Source of the DNA: CAWINY01 sp963837635
GTDB lineage: Bacteria; Acidobacteriota; Terriglobia; Terriglobales; Acidobacteriaceae
NCBI GenBank assembly: GCA_963837635.1
Contig: CAWINY010000003.1
Span: 1-64,000, forward strand
DNA: 64,000 nt
Direction: 5' to 3'
Shown: positions 17,622-25,266 of the stretch, piece by piece
Layout: each line of letters starts with the position of its first letter
How positions within the stretch are numbered: position 1 is the stretch's first letter
Position numbers and translations under genes: made by a program
Notes under the pieces: model-generated
Told to the model about the DNA's origin: nothing
Seen by the model: the letters and a program-made list of their open reading frames with translations, nothing else
The model's database searches: none

Positions 17622-18335
17622 TTATACGTAAACTGCTTGCTGCAGTCTTCCATTTTCCAGATGAAGAGCACGATCCGCCATTCTTTGTAGGGAGTACTCG
17701 TCGTGCGTAATCAGCACGATGGAGGTCCCGGAGCGCTTCAGATCCAGAATGAGATCGATCACGGCGTCCTTGGTCTTTAAATCGAGGGAAGCGGTGGGCT
17801 CATCGACCAAGAGGAACCGCGGCTTCGAGATCACGGCGCGTGCAATGTTGATGCGCTGCTGTTCGCCGCCGCTAAAGGTCGAAGGATAAGCATCCCACAA
17901 CTCCCGTGGCAGACTGAGCTTTTCGAAACACTCACTGGTGGCAAGCGTTGCCTCGTCCGCGGAGTAGCCTTTGGCTATCATGCTTGACGCCACGACGTCG
18001 ATCGCCGCTACGCGAGGAATTACCTGCAGAAACTGCGAGCAGTACGTCATCTCCGACTTGCGGATTTCTAGAATCCGATGCTCGTGTCCGGTTGCGAGAT
18101 CGACTCGTCCGTGGCCATTGCGGTAGTAGAAGATATGGCCTGAGGTTGGCAAATAGGTCCGGAAAATGCACTTCATCAGGGTGGACTTTCCCGAACCCGA
18201 TTTTCCCGTCAAAGCTACAATCTCGCCTTCTTCTACCTCGAAGGAAACTTCGTTCAGCGCTTCAATGTGCTTGTCGTTGAGAATATGAAGATCGAATGCT
18301 TTCCGCAGTTCGGCAACTTCTAGTAATTTACTCAT
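17622..18335 (-). CDS. phnL: C-P lyase accessory ATP-binding protein PhnL
   Basis: ABC-type ATPase of 237 residues without membrane partner. Walker A ALTGKSGSGKST, Q-loop segment MTYCSQFLQVIPRVAAIDVV (PhnL hallmark), signature FSGGEQQRINIARA, Walker B FLLVDEPTASLDL, H-loop ITHDE. PhnL and PhnK dock on the C-P lyase core in E. coli and couple ATP hydrolysis to its conformational cycle. All nucleotide-binding motifs are intact here. Confidence 0.94.
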   Translation of the reverse strand: MSKLLEVAELRKAFDLHILNDKHIEALNEVSFEVEEGEIVALTGKSGSGKSTLMKCIFRTYLPTSGHIFYYRNGHGRVDLATGHEHRILEIRKSEMTYCSQFLQVIPRVAAIDVVASSMIAKGYSADEATLATSECFEKLSLPRELWDAYPSTFSGGEQQRINIARAVISKPRFLLVDEPTASLDLKTKDAVIDLILDLKRSGTSIVLITHDEYSLQRMADRALHLENGRLQQAVYV

Positions 18336-18352
18336 TACAACGTTCCTCTCGC

Positions 18353-19213
18353 CTAGAGCAGCGAACTCACCAGCAGTTGGGTATAGGCGTGTTGGGGGTC
18401 CTGCAGGATCTGGTCAGTCAGACCGCGCTCGACGATGTGGCCGTGCTTAAGAACGATCGTGCGATCGGTCAGCATGCGAATGACGCCCAGATCATGCGAG
18501 ACGACGATCATGGAGACCCCCAATTCGCGCTGGAGCTGGCGGATCAGGTCAAGGACCTTGGCTTGCACGGAAACATCCAGTCCGCTGGTCACCTCATCCA
18601 TGAAAATCAAGGGCGGGTTATTAGCAATGGCCTTGGCGATTTGTACCCGCTGTTGCATGCCGCCGCTGAAGGAAGCGGGAGTTTCATCCATACGTTTCAC
18701 GGGGACTTCGGTCTGGTGCAGCAGAGTGCCGGCGCGATCGCGAATACGCCCGATGTGGAACTGTCCCGCCATCAGGAGTTTTTCGGCGATGTTGCCGCCC
18801 GAGGTGAAGCTGAAATTCAGGCCATCGCGGGGGTTCTGGTAGACCATCCCCATCAGATGATTCCGTGCGTAACGCTTCCGCTGGTTGGAGAGAGTGAGCA
18901 AATCCGTGTGACCGTCGTCCAGTTCCTTGAAATAGACCTCGCCAGCGGTCGCCTCCAGGTCGAAGTACAAGAGCTGGACCAGGGTGCTCTTCCCGGAACC
19001 GCTCTCGCCCACAACTCCCAGAACTTCGCCGGGGTACAAATCGAAATCGACATTCGCGAGGGCTACGATGGCATTGCTGTGGGGACAGATGTTGCTGTTG
19101 AACTTGGGGCCGGTTGTCTCCAGCGTGGATGGATCCGGCTCCCCATAGATCTTGGTGAGTCCCCGCACCCGCAGGAGCCAACCGTTTCCGTTTCCGTTCG
19201 AAACATCATTCAT
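18353..19213 (-). CDS. phnK: C-P lyase accessory ATP-binding protein PhnK
   Basis: ATPase of 286 residues. Walker A GVVGESGSGKST, Q-loop MGMVYQNPRDGLNF (the YQNPRDGL form is PhnK-specific), signature SFSGGMQQRVQIAKA, Walker B LIFMDEVTSGLDV. An insertion after the first strand (residues ~25-48) carries NICPHSNAIVALANV. From memory, PhnK proteins with this insertion usually read CPxCG there, so the second cysteine of a CxxC pair appears replaced by serine. The C-terminal part matches oligopeptide-type ATPases (DPQHAYTQLLVSSLL). Start 4 bases after the phnJ stop. Confidence 0.94.
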   Translation of the reverse strand: MNDVSNGNGNGWLLRVRGLTKIYGEPDPSTLETTGPKFNSNICPHSNAIVALANVDFDLYPGEVLGVVGESGSGKSTLVQLLYFDLEATAGEVYFKELDDGHTDLLTLSNQRKRYARNHLMGMVYQNPRDGLNFSFTSGGNIAEKLLMAGQFHIGRIRDRAGTLLHQTEVPVKRMDETPASFSGGMQQRVQIAKAIANNPPLIFMDEVTSGLDVSVQAKVLDLIRQLQRELGVSMIVVSHDLGVIRMLTDRTIVLKHGHIVERGLTDQILQDPQHAYTQLLVSSLL

Positions 19214-19217
19214 GGTA

Positions 19218-20102
19218 TTACTCCGGGTTGGTAAACAGCCGCTGCGGCGGACGATATCCGCCCTTCAGCTTTTCCAGAAAGTCACTGTCGTTAATGACGA
19301 ACTTGCGGCTGCCCTCGCCGTCATAGATCTCATCCAAAAAGGCTCTATCCTCGCCGGAGACCGCGCAGCGGATACCTTTGAATTCTTCCACCCGGAACTT
19401 GACGTCTTCAAATTCCAAGGGTTCAACCCGCGTGTACGGCGGGACGCAGTGGATACGCTTCTCCCGCCCGGCTCCAAACAGGTACAGGCAATGTGCCATG
19501 TTCAGATTGGGGACGTCCCACCGTGGAATGGGAGAAGGAGTGGCAATATAGCGGCCGTTTACCCGCATCGGGTACCCCGAGCCGCGCATCAGGTTACCGA
19601 AGCGGACATACGCTTCATAGAGTGAAACCCAAATTTTGGCGTAGTCGGCTTCCGCATGCATCTGGCGGGTCTTCCGTTCATACCGTTCCACGCCGCGCAA
19701 CACTTCGGGTTGGGGGACCTGCAGGACAAGAATCTGTTTGTCACTCAGAATCTCTTCAGGCACGCGGTGGCGGGTCTGGATAATCGTAGCCTTGGCCGTG
19801 TCGAAGGTGACCTCGCAATTGGTCATCCTCTCGACAAACTGCCGGAGGTTACAGGCATTTACGCTGGCATCACTGCCTTGATCGATGATTTTGAACACGT
19901 CGCTTGGGCCAATAATGGCCAGCGTCAAATGCAATCCTCCCGTACCCCAACCCCGCGAAATCGGCATCTCGGGCGAAGAATAGGGAACCTGATAACCGGG
20001 GATGCAGACCGCCTTGAGGATTTTCCGGCGAATCTCCTTCTTGGTCGTTTCGTCGATGAAGGCGTAGTTGTAACTGGATTGGAACTTCGTATTCTCGACC
20101 AT
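19218..20102 (-). CDS. phnJ: PhnJ-type C-P lyase subunit lacking most Fe-S cluster cysteines
   Basis: Protein of 294 residues (E. coli PhnJ 281) with clear PhnJ identity: KAVCIPGYQVP, RGWGTGGLHLT, TIIQTRHRVPE, PSPIPRWDVPN, LFGAGREKRIHCVPPYTRVE. PhnJ is the radical-SAM enzyme that breaks the C-P bond. In E. coli Cys241, Cys244 and Cys266 bind the 4Fe-4S cluster, Cys272 forms a thiyl radical and Gly32 a glycyl radical. Aligning the C-terminus (RCAVSGEDRAFLDEI ... RKFVINDSDFLEKL) gives Cys246, Ser249, Ile270 and Leu276 at the four cysteine positions, while the glycine (Gly36) is kept. I re-translated this stretch and found no frameshift. As read, it cannot hold the usual cluster. ATG 20102 is chosen by homology; the frame is open further upstream but overlaps phnI. 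Confidence 0.93.
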   Translation of the reverse strand: MVENTKFQSSYNYAFIDETTKKEIRRKILKAVCIPGYQVPYSSPEMPISRGWGTGGLHLTLAIIGPSDVFKIIDQGSDASVNACNLRQFVERMTNCEVTFDTAKATIIQTRHRVPEEILSDKQILVLQVPQPEVLRGVERYERKTRQMHAEADYAKIWVSLYEAYVRFGNLMRGSGYPMRVNGRYIATPSPIPRWDVPNLNMAHCLYLFGAGREKRIHCVPPYTRVEPLEFEDVKFRVEEFKGIRCAVSGEDRAFLDEIYDGEGSRKFVINDSDFLEKLKGGYRPPQRLFTNPE

Positions 20103-20110
20103 GAGTTCGC

Positions 20111-21250
20111 CTATTTCTCCTGGGTCACAGCCCGGCCATTCTCGGCGGCCCGAAGCTGCTTTTCGTTTTCGCTCTTGCGGATGACTAGCCGCAGGTTGTC
20201 CAGGCCGGACTGGAAGGTTACGTAGTGAGGTAATTTCCAATGGTTGGTGAAACCATAGGACTCGACGCACTCGGTGTGATACAGCACAAACTCCTGATTG
20301 TTGGCGGGACTGCTCTTGTCCTGCTCCCGCATTGCACTGTCCAGCTTTCCCATGGCAATCGCCTTGGTTTCGTTCTGCCCGAAGCAGAGCCCATAGCCGA
20401 TGGTGAGGTAAGGAATCGCATCCTTCTTCGACACGCGCATCCGGCCGACGGTCTCGCATTCGGTGAGGTGAAGTTTGCCGATATAGCGACGCCGCTGGCG
20501 CGCGTCGGCCACATACACTCCAGCGTTTCCCACGCGGAGCTCGCCTACTAGGGCGTGGCCACCGCCAAAGCCGCGCATGCCGCTGTAGGCCAGACACATC
20601 ATGCTTGCGGTTTCGCCTCGGGCGAGCATCTGCAACGCCGCCGAGCGCGGTACCGGGAACTTGATGGCTTCGCGGGTAACGTCTACTACCCGCCGGTCTT
20701 CGTCGGGGTGTAAATCGCTCCGCATCAATCCTTCGGAAATCAGCAGATCGATGACTTTGCGGAAGCTGGATAGGCCGCGAAGTTTACCAGGATCGATGGA
20801 CCCCCGAAAGCCGTTGAGGAATTCTTCTACGGACTCCACGGTTTCGTTAACGATCTGCGGTTCCAGCAAACGCTGCGAGTAGTCCCGTGTGGGGCCTAAG
20901 ATCTGCCCGCCGGGAATCTCCCGAAAGGCCGAGGATATATGCCGCTCGACGAACATGTCCCGCGTGTTCAGCACCTCGGAGTAATAGCGGCGCTGCAGGG
21001 TAGCCCGATAGGCACGAAGGATGAACGCCGCTTCGAACGGATCCCCTTCCACTTGCTTCAGGGCAAGGGCAGCATGCTCCGGCGCATAGAGCGATCCCTC
21101 GCCCATCACCTTGTCCACCAGATAGCGGAACTGAGTACGAATCTGGGCAACCTCAACCGGAGTGGTTCGCCCCTGCAGGCGGTAGAACTCGCTGAGTTCC
21201 GCGGCATTCGCGATAGCGTCCTGGCCACCTTTGACGGCAACGTATCCCAT
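20111..21250 (-). CDS. phnI: C-P lyase core subunit PhnI (second tandem copy)
   Basis: Protein of 379 residues. PhnI is the nucleosidase of the pathway, exchanging adenine of ATP for the phosphonate. Conserved blocks: MGYVAVKGGQDAI, DKVMGEGSLYAPEHAALALK, FREIPGGQILGPTRDYSQRLL, AYSGMRGFGGGH, YGLCFGQNETKA, and NHWKLPHY with the two zinc-ligand histidines (337 and 342). It starts 3 bases after its paralogue ends and stops 8 bases before phnJ. It has its own substitutions throughout and is therefore an old duplicate, not an assembly artefact. Confidence 0.93.
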   Translation of the reverse strand: MGYVAVKGGQDAIANAAELSEFYRLQGRTTPVEVAQIRTQFRYLVDKVMGEGSLYAPEHAALALKQVEGDPFEAAFILRAYRATLQRRYYSEVLNTRDMFVERHISSAFREIPGGQILGPTRDYSQRLLEPQIVNETVESVEEFLNGFRGSIDPGKLRGLSSFRKVIDLLISEGLMRSDLHPDEDRRVVDVTREAIKFPVPRSAALQMLARGETASMMCLAYSGMRGFGGGHALVGELRVGNAGVYVADARQRRRYIGKLHLTECETVGRMRVSKKDAIPYLTIGYGLCFGQNETKAIAMGKLDSAMREQDKSSPANNQEFVLYHTECVESYGFTNHWKLPHYVTFQSGLDNLRLVIRKSENEKQLRAAENGRAVTQEK

Positions 21251-21253
21251 GTT

Positions 21254-22414
21254 CTAAGTCCACCCTTTCGGTTGGGCTGGGCCGGAGTTGGTCGCTCCGG
21301 CAAATTCCGCCATCATGAGTTGCCGCTGCTGTTCGTTCCCTTTGACGACGTTCCGCAGATTCTGCAGTCCGGACTGGAAGGTTACGTAATGGGGCAGCTT
21401 CAAATGGTTGGTGAAACCGTAAGACTCGATACACTCAGTGTGGTAGAGGACGAATTCCTGGTTGTTGGCGGGGTTGTGGCTGTTGGGGTCGCGTAGCGCG
21501 CTATCCAGCATTCCCATGCAAATGGCTTTGGTTTCGTTTTGCCCGAAACAGAGACCATAGCCAACTGACATCAGCGGCAATGCCCCTTTTTTCTTTACTT
21601 TGATTCTGCCGATCATCTCCGCTTCCGTAACCTTGATCTTGCCAACATAGTGGCTACGGCCGCGGGCGTCGGCCAACCGTACCGGCACGTCGCCCACGCG
21701 CAATTCCCCGACCGTCCCGTGGCCACCGCCGTACCCGCGCATCCCGCTGTAGCCTAAACACATGAGACCGCCCGTTTCGGCGCGCGCCAGCATTTGCAGC
21801 ACCCCGGAACGTGGCACGGGGAATTTGATGGCCTCGCGAGTGACGTCGAACACCCCCCGGTCCTCTTTCGGATAGAGATCGCTGCGCATTAATCCTTCGG
21901 CCTGGAGCAAATCGATGACTTTGCCGAAGGTGGTCACGCCCTTGAGCTTTTGCGGGTCAATCTTGCCGCGGAAGGCTTTCAGGAATTCATTGATGGAACC
22001 GAGGTTGGTCTGCACCAAGTTGGGATTCAGGAGACGCTGGGTATAGTCACGGGTGGGGCCCAGGATCTGGCCGCCCGGGATCTCCCGAAATGCTGAAGAG
22101 ATCCGCCGCTGCACGAACATCGCACGAGTATTGAGAATTTCGCTGTAATAGCGGCGCTCGAGGGTTGCGCGATAGGCTCGAAGAATGAAGGCGGACTCGA
22201 AAACATCGCCTTCCACTTGCCGGAGCGCCAGGGAAGCATGTTCCGGAGCATAGAGTGAGCCTTCGCCCATGACTTTGTCGATCAATAGCCGGAACTGATG
22301 GCGAAACGGGCCGATGTCCACCGGTCTTGGACGCTCTCGCCAGCGATAGAACTCCACCAATCCCGCAGCATTCTCGATGGCATCCTGACCACCCTTAACC
22401 GCAACATAGCCCAT
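21254..22414 (-). CDS. phnI: C-P lyase core subunit PhnI (first tandem copy)
   Basis: Protein of 386 residues and paralogue of the next gene, by eye about two thirds identical. It keeps MGYVAVKGGQDAI, PGGQILGPTRDY, GMRGYGGGHGTVGEL and NHLKLPHY, with histidines 337 and 342 at the same positions as in the second copy. ATG 22414 is preferred; the upstream open frame overlaps phnH and has no similarity. In E. coli the core is PhnG2H2I2J2 with one PhnI type; two genes here allow either a PhnI/PhnI' heterodimer or alternative complexes. Confidence 0.93.
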   Translation of the reverse strand: MGYVAVKGGQDAIENAAGLVEFYRWRERPRPVDIGPFRHQFRLLIDKVMGEGSLYAPEHASLALRQVEGDVFESAFILRAYRATLERRYYSEILNTRAMFVQRRISSAFREIPGGQILGPTRDYTQRLLNPNLVQTNLGSINEFLKAFRGKIDPQKLKGVTTFGKVIDLLQAEGLMRSDLYPKEDRGVFDVTREAIKFPVPRSGVLQMLARAETGGLMCLGYSGMRGYGGGHGTVGELRVGDVPVRLADARGRSHYVGKIKVTEAEMIGRIKVKKKGALPLMSVGYGLCFGQNETKAICMGMLDSALRDPNSHNPANNQEFVLYHTECIESYGFTNHLKLPHYVTFQSGLQNLRNVVKGNEQQRQLMMAEFAGATNSGPAQPKGWT

Positions 22415-22472
22415 ACCGTTTTTCTCCCACCCGAAACGCGCAAAAGCGGGTACCGGGTCGTGGACGCCTTCG

Positions 22473-23087
22473 TCAGCAGGATTCCCAAACGACTTTGGTT
22501 GTGCGCGGAATCCCGAGCACGCAGGGACGTCCAAGCTCGTCGTCACATGTCATGAAGGTGTCGACTCCCAGCGGGAATTCCGCATTACGCGCTTGTAGTG
22601 CCAAGAGCAAGTCGGGGTTGAGGTTCAGCACGAACACCGGGGCCGTTTCGTTAACGCCGGGTCCCTGAAACATGAGTTTGACTCCCCCGGCCAGTGGCGA
22701 AGCGGAAAGCGCGGACACCTGGACAACCAGGGTTGCAGCCGTGTCCGGGTAAAGCAAGGTACCGCAATGAATCCCGTCAAGCAGTTCCGGGGAGGTTGGC
22801 CCGTCGGCAAAAACAAAGGTCGCGCTCTCAATAGAGAGGTGGGCCGCCCTGGTGTTCAGTGAGAGATAAGCCGCACTTCCTTCGTCCATGTTTACTAAGT
22901 GAAAAGAGACGTCGGAGTTCAGGAGCGCGAAGGCTACCAGCACACTGGATCGCGTGAGTCCTTGGGGGGGGGTGAGTTCCACGGGATCCAAATGGCGGAT
23001 CGTCCCTGGGTAAGCCACGCTATCGAGAATGGAGCGAAAGTGCCGCTGCGAATCGCGCACTTCGTCGTAAGCAATTTCCCGAATCAT
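22473..23087 (-). CDS. phnH: C-P lyase core subunit PhnH
   Basis: Protein of 204 residues. It has the PhnH N-terminus (RDSQRHFRSILDSVAYPGTI), the TFVFADGPTSPELLDGIHCGTLLYPD block and the C-terminal FPLGVDTFMTCDDELGRPC. PhnH has no known catalysis of its own; it completes the PhnGHIJ core. The phnH start lies 4 bases after the phnG stop; 58 bases separate it from phnI. Confidence 0.92.
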   Translation of the reverse strand: MIREIAYDEVRDSQRHFRSILDSVAYPGTIRHLDPVELTPPQGLTRSSVLVAFALLNSDVSFHLVNMDEGSAAYLSLNTRAAHLSIESATFVFADGPTSPELLDGIHCGTLLYPDTAATLVVQVSALSASPLAGGVKLMFQGPGVNETAPVFVLNLNPDLLLALQARNAEFPLGVDTFMTCDDELGRPCVLGIPRTTKVVWESC

Positions 23088-23091
23088 TGAG

Positions 23092-23514
23092 TCACTCCTG
23101 CTCCATGAACTTGAAATCCACCTGAGTACGAAGAATCAGGTTGAATTCCTCTATTTCGCGATCGGCGATGAGCTTGCGGTGGCTCGCGATGAATTCGTCG
23201 ATCTCGGGTGTGCTACCGCTACCCTTGTGCAGCAAGGCATCGATGACTGCCAGGCAGTAACCTCTGACCGGTTCCTCGCCGAGGCAGACGCCATAGCCGG
23301 GGGCGCCCTCGATGGCAACTTCACACTCCGTGGTCAGGGCTTCGCCAAGATAGAACTCCTGTTTCTCCAGGGAGTCTTCCGCGCGGATCATGCTCAGGCA
23401 AACCGATGGGGCTTTGACGATCACTACGGGGTGCTGTCGCTCCAAGCCCGCAACGAACTCCTTGAGCCGATCCAAGTCGCATTCGCAAAGAACGTAGTCG
23501 GTGTCGTAGGTCAT
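23092..23514 (-). CDS. phnG: C-P lyase core subunit PhnG, first gene of the leftward operon
   Basis: Protein of 140 residues. Family features: VVIVKAPSVCLSMIRAEDS, FYLGEALTTECEVAIEG, GYGVCLGEEPVRGYCLAVIDALL. PhnG binds PhnI and helps nucleoside exchange. It is the promoter-proximal gene of a tightly packed operon running to 9411; promoter elements should lie in 23515-23700. The family is short and divergent, but the gene order G-H-I-J makes the call secure. Confidence 0.9.
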   Translation of the reverse strand: MTYDTDYVLCECDLDRLKEFVAGLERQHPVVIVKAPSVCLSMIRAEDSLEKQEFYLGEALTTECEVAIEGAPGYGVCLGEEPVRGYCLAVIDALLHKGSGSTPEIDEFIASHRKLIADREIEEFNLILRTQVDFKFMEQE

Positions 23515-23926
23515 ATTGAATAGGCGGCGCAGGCATTCATGATGATGAATCGAAGAACATGAATATCACGCCGACTGTGTCAGGATGATTAAAATCTCAT
23601 GTCACTGCTGTAAATAATGTGTAAACGTACATATGTGTATGATGGGGTACGTACTTGACTCAGGTAACCGCAATATGTAGGGTTCCGGGTTTTTGGGGGG
23701 TATTGATTATCCGCGAAATGCACGCGCCGGGCGCATGTGTGGTCCACACGTTCGCCTTTCGGGCAGGCAGCGAAGAGGCTTCCCCGCGGCGTCATGTCGG
23801 TGCCGTAATAGTTGGTATACGTAATACATGTGCTTCATTTTCATAATTCTGCAATGTCGGCCCGTTAAGCTGCAATCCAGGATGCCTGTTCGGATTACAT
23901 TATCGAAGTTGATCCGCAGTTGCAGG
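23515..23926. promoter_or_regulatory. Divergent control region between phnG and the MFS-pyrF genes
   Basis: A 412-base AT-richer spacer without a credible gene. Toward phnG it holds a direct repeat with an 11-bp period (TGTAAA at 23609-23614 and 23620-23625), reminiscent of a Pho box, and two degenerate relatives of the island box (23621-23635 and 23648-23654). Toward the MFS gene it holds a strong box at 23815-23829. Divergent transcription from here would feed the 14-kb phn operon and the exporter/pyrF pair. Confidence 0.5.
23815..23829 (+). promoter_or_regulatory. Island box upstream of MFS-pyrF (box D)
   Basis: GTATACGTAATACAT shares its first 14 bases with the sequence at 38797-38811. 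It has two inverted 5-base arms (GTATA/TACAT, consensus GTGTA/TACAC) around CGTAA, as expected for a dimeric repressor site. It lies 98 bases before the MFS start. Confidence 0.7.
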
Positions 23927-25240
23927 ATGGACGAGGTCAGACTCCCGGCCACCCTGCGGGCGCTGCGATACCGCAATTTCCGGCTATTCCTCGGCGGCCA
24001 GTTGGTATCCGTTGCTGGCACCTGGATGCAGAGTGTCGCGCAAGCCTGGCTGGTCTATCGGCTCACCGGTTCCGCAGTCCTGCTGGGAGCCGTGAGCTTT
24101 GCCGGACAGATTCCCATATTCCTCCTGGCGCCGATTGGCGGTATCGTGGCCGACCGCTTCAACCGTCACCGGGTGGTCATGGCCACCCAGATGGCCGCCA
24201 TGCTGCTGGCTTTCGTCCTGGCGGCCCTGACCCTGAGCGGAACGGTCCGGATCTGGCACGTCTTCGTCCTGGCATCGCTTCTGGGAATCGTGTGGGCGTT
24301 CGATATCCCGGCGCGCCAGTCCTTCATCGTCAACTTGGTGGACGAAGACGATCTGATGAACGCCGTGGCGCTGAACTCGTCCATGTTTAATGCCTCACGG
24401 GTGGTGGGCCCGGCGGTGGCTGGCCTCCTGGTAGCCAGCCTTGGCGAGGGTTGGTGCTTTTTCGCCAACGGCGCGAGTTTCCTGGCGGTTTTGCTGGGAC
24501 TATTTCTGATGAAGGTGCCCAAGCCGAGGCGCAGTCGTCAACTCGGGTCGCCGTTGTCCGATATGCGGGAAGGCTTTCGCTTCGCGGCGCACCATTCGCC
24601 CATTCGCGCACTGTTGCTGCTGCTGGGATTGATCAGCGCGGCGGGCATGCCGTACGTCGTCTTGATGCCCATCTTCGCCGATCGCGTTCTGCATGGCGGC
24701 CCACGAGCGCTGGGCACGCTGATGGGGGCCGCTGGAATCGGTGCACTAACCGGCGCGTTGCTGATGGCCAGCCGGAACCACCTGAAGGGGCTCCCGCGGT
24801 GGATCGCCGTTGCCGGCTTGAGTTTTGGAGCGGCTCAACTTGCGTTCTCGTTCTCGCGCATCTATTGGCTCTCCCTGATCCTGCTGGTGGTGGTGGGATT
24901 CTTCATGATGATCCAGATGGTCGCCTCGAATACGCTGGTGCAGAGTATGGCTCCAGACCGGTTGCGCGGGCGCCTGATTTCGATCCTTTCCATGGCATTC
25001 ATCGGGCTGGCGCCGTTCGGAGCGCTGTTGTCGGGCATTGCCGCGAACCGTTTGGGCGCGCCTTTAACGGTGGCTGCGGGCGGCTTGGTTTCCATGACCG
25101 CCGCCGGGGTCTTCTGGCTGCACTTGCCTCGGATCCAGACGGCAACGCGCGACTTGATCCAGGCGCAGCGCATGGCCGCGAACGCCTCCGCGCCGCTGGC
25201 CGCCGGAGCTGAACTCGAACCTGAGCTTACGGCGGACTGA
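23927..25240 (+). CDS. MFS transporter (EntS-type exporter family)
   Basis: About 437 residues with 10-12 predicted membrane helices. It starts with LRALRYRNFRLFLGGQLVSV, a phrase typical of the MFS_3/EntS group, and has the loop 2-3 motif GGIVADRFNRHRV and a related LRGRLISILSMAF in the second half. Members export siderophores or drugs. The start is uncertain (ATG 23927 by homology; ATG 23882 possible). It is preceded by the island box and followed by pyrF 26 bases later, so both are likely controlled together. An efflux role for a phosphonate-derived product is inference. Confidence 0.85.
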   Translation: MDEVRLPATLRALRYRNFRLFLGGQLVSVAGTWMQSVAQAWLVYRLTGSAVLLGAVSFAGQIPIFLLAPIGGIVADRFNRHRVVMATQMAAMLLAFVLAALTLSGTVRIWHVFVLASLLGIVWAFDIPARQSFIVNLVDEDDLMNAVALNSSMFNASRVVGPAVAGLLVASLGEGWCFFANGASFLAVLLGLFLMKVPKPRRSRQLGSPLSDMREGFRFAAHHSPIRALLLLLGLISAAGMPYVVLMPIFADRVLHGGPRALGTLMGAAGIGALTGALLMASRNHLKGLPRWIAVAGLSFGAAQLAFSFSRIYWLSLILLVVVGFFMMIQMVASNTLVQSMAPDRLRGRLISILSMAFIGLAPFGALLSGIAANRLGAPLTVAAGGLVSMTAAGVFWLHLPRIQTATRDLIQAQRMAANASAPLAAGAELEPELTAD

Positions 25241-25266
25241 CGACACCCGCGGAGTTGAATGCCGAT

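Noticed and set aside
17622..17640. TATACGTAAAC resembling the island box at the end of phnL
   Set aside because: It encodes the last residues (AVYV and stop) of phnL and only 7-9 bases match; expected by chance.
19218..20597. PhnJ reading frame extended upstream to 20597
   Set aside because: The extension overlaps phnI in another frame and has no PhnJ similarity; ATG 20102 gives the family length.
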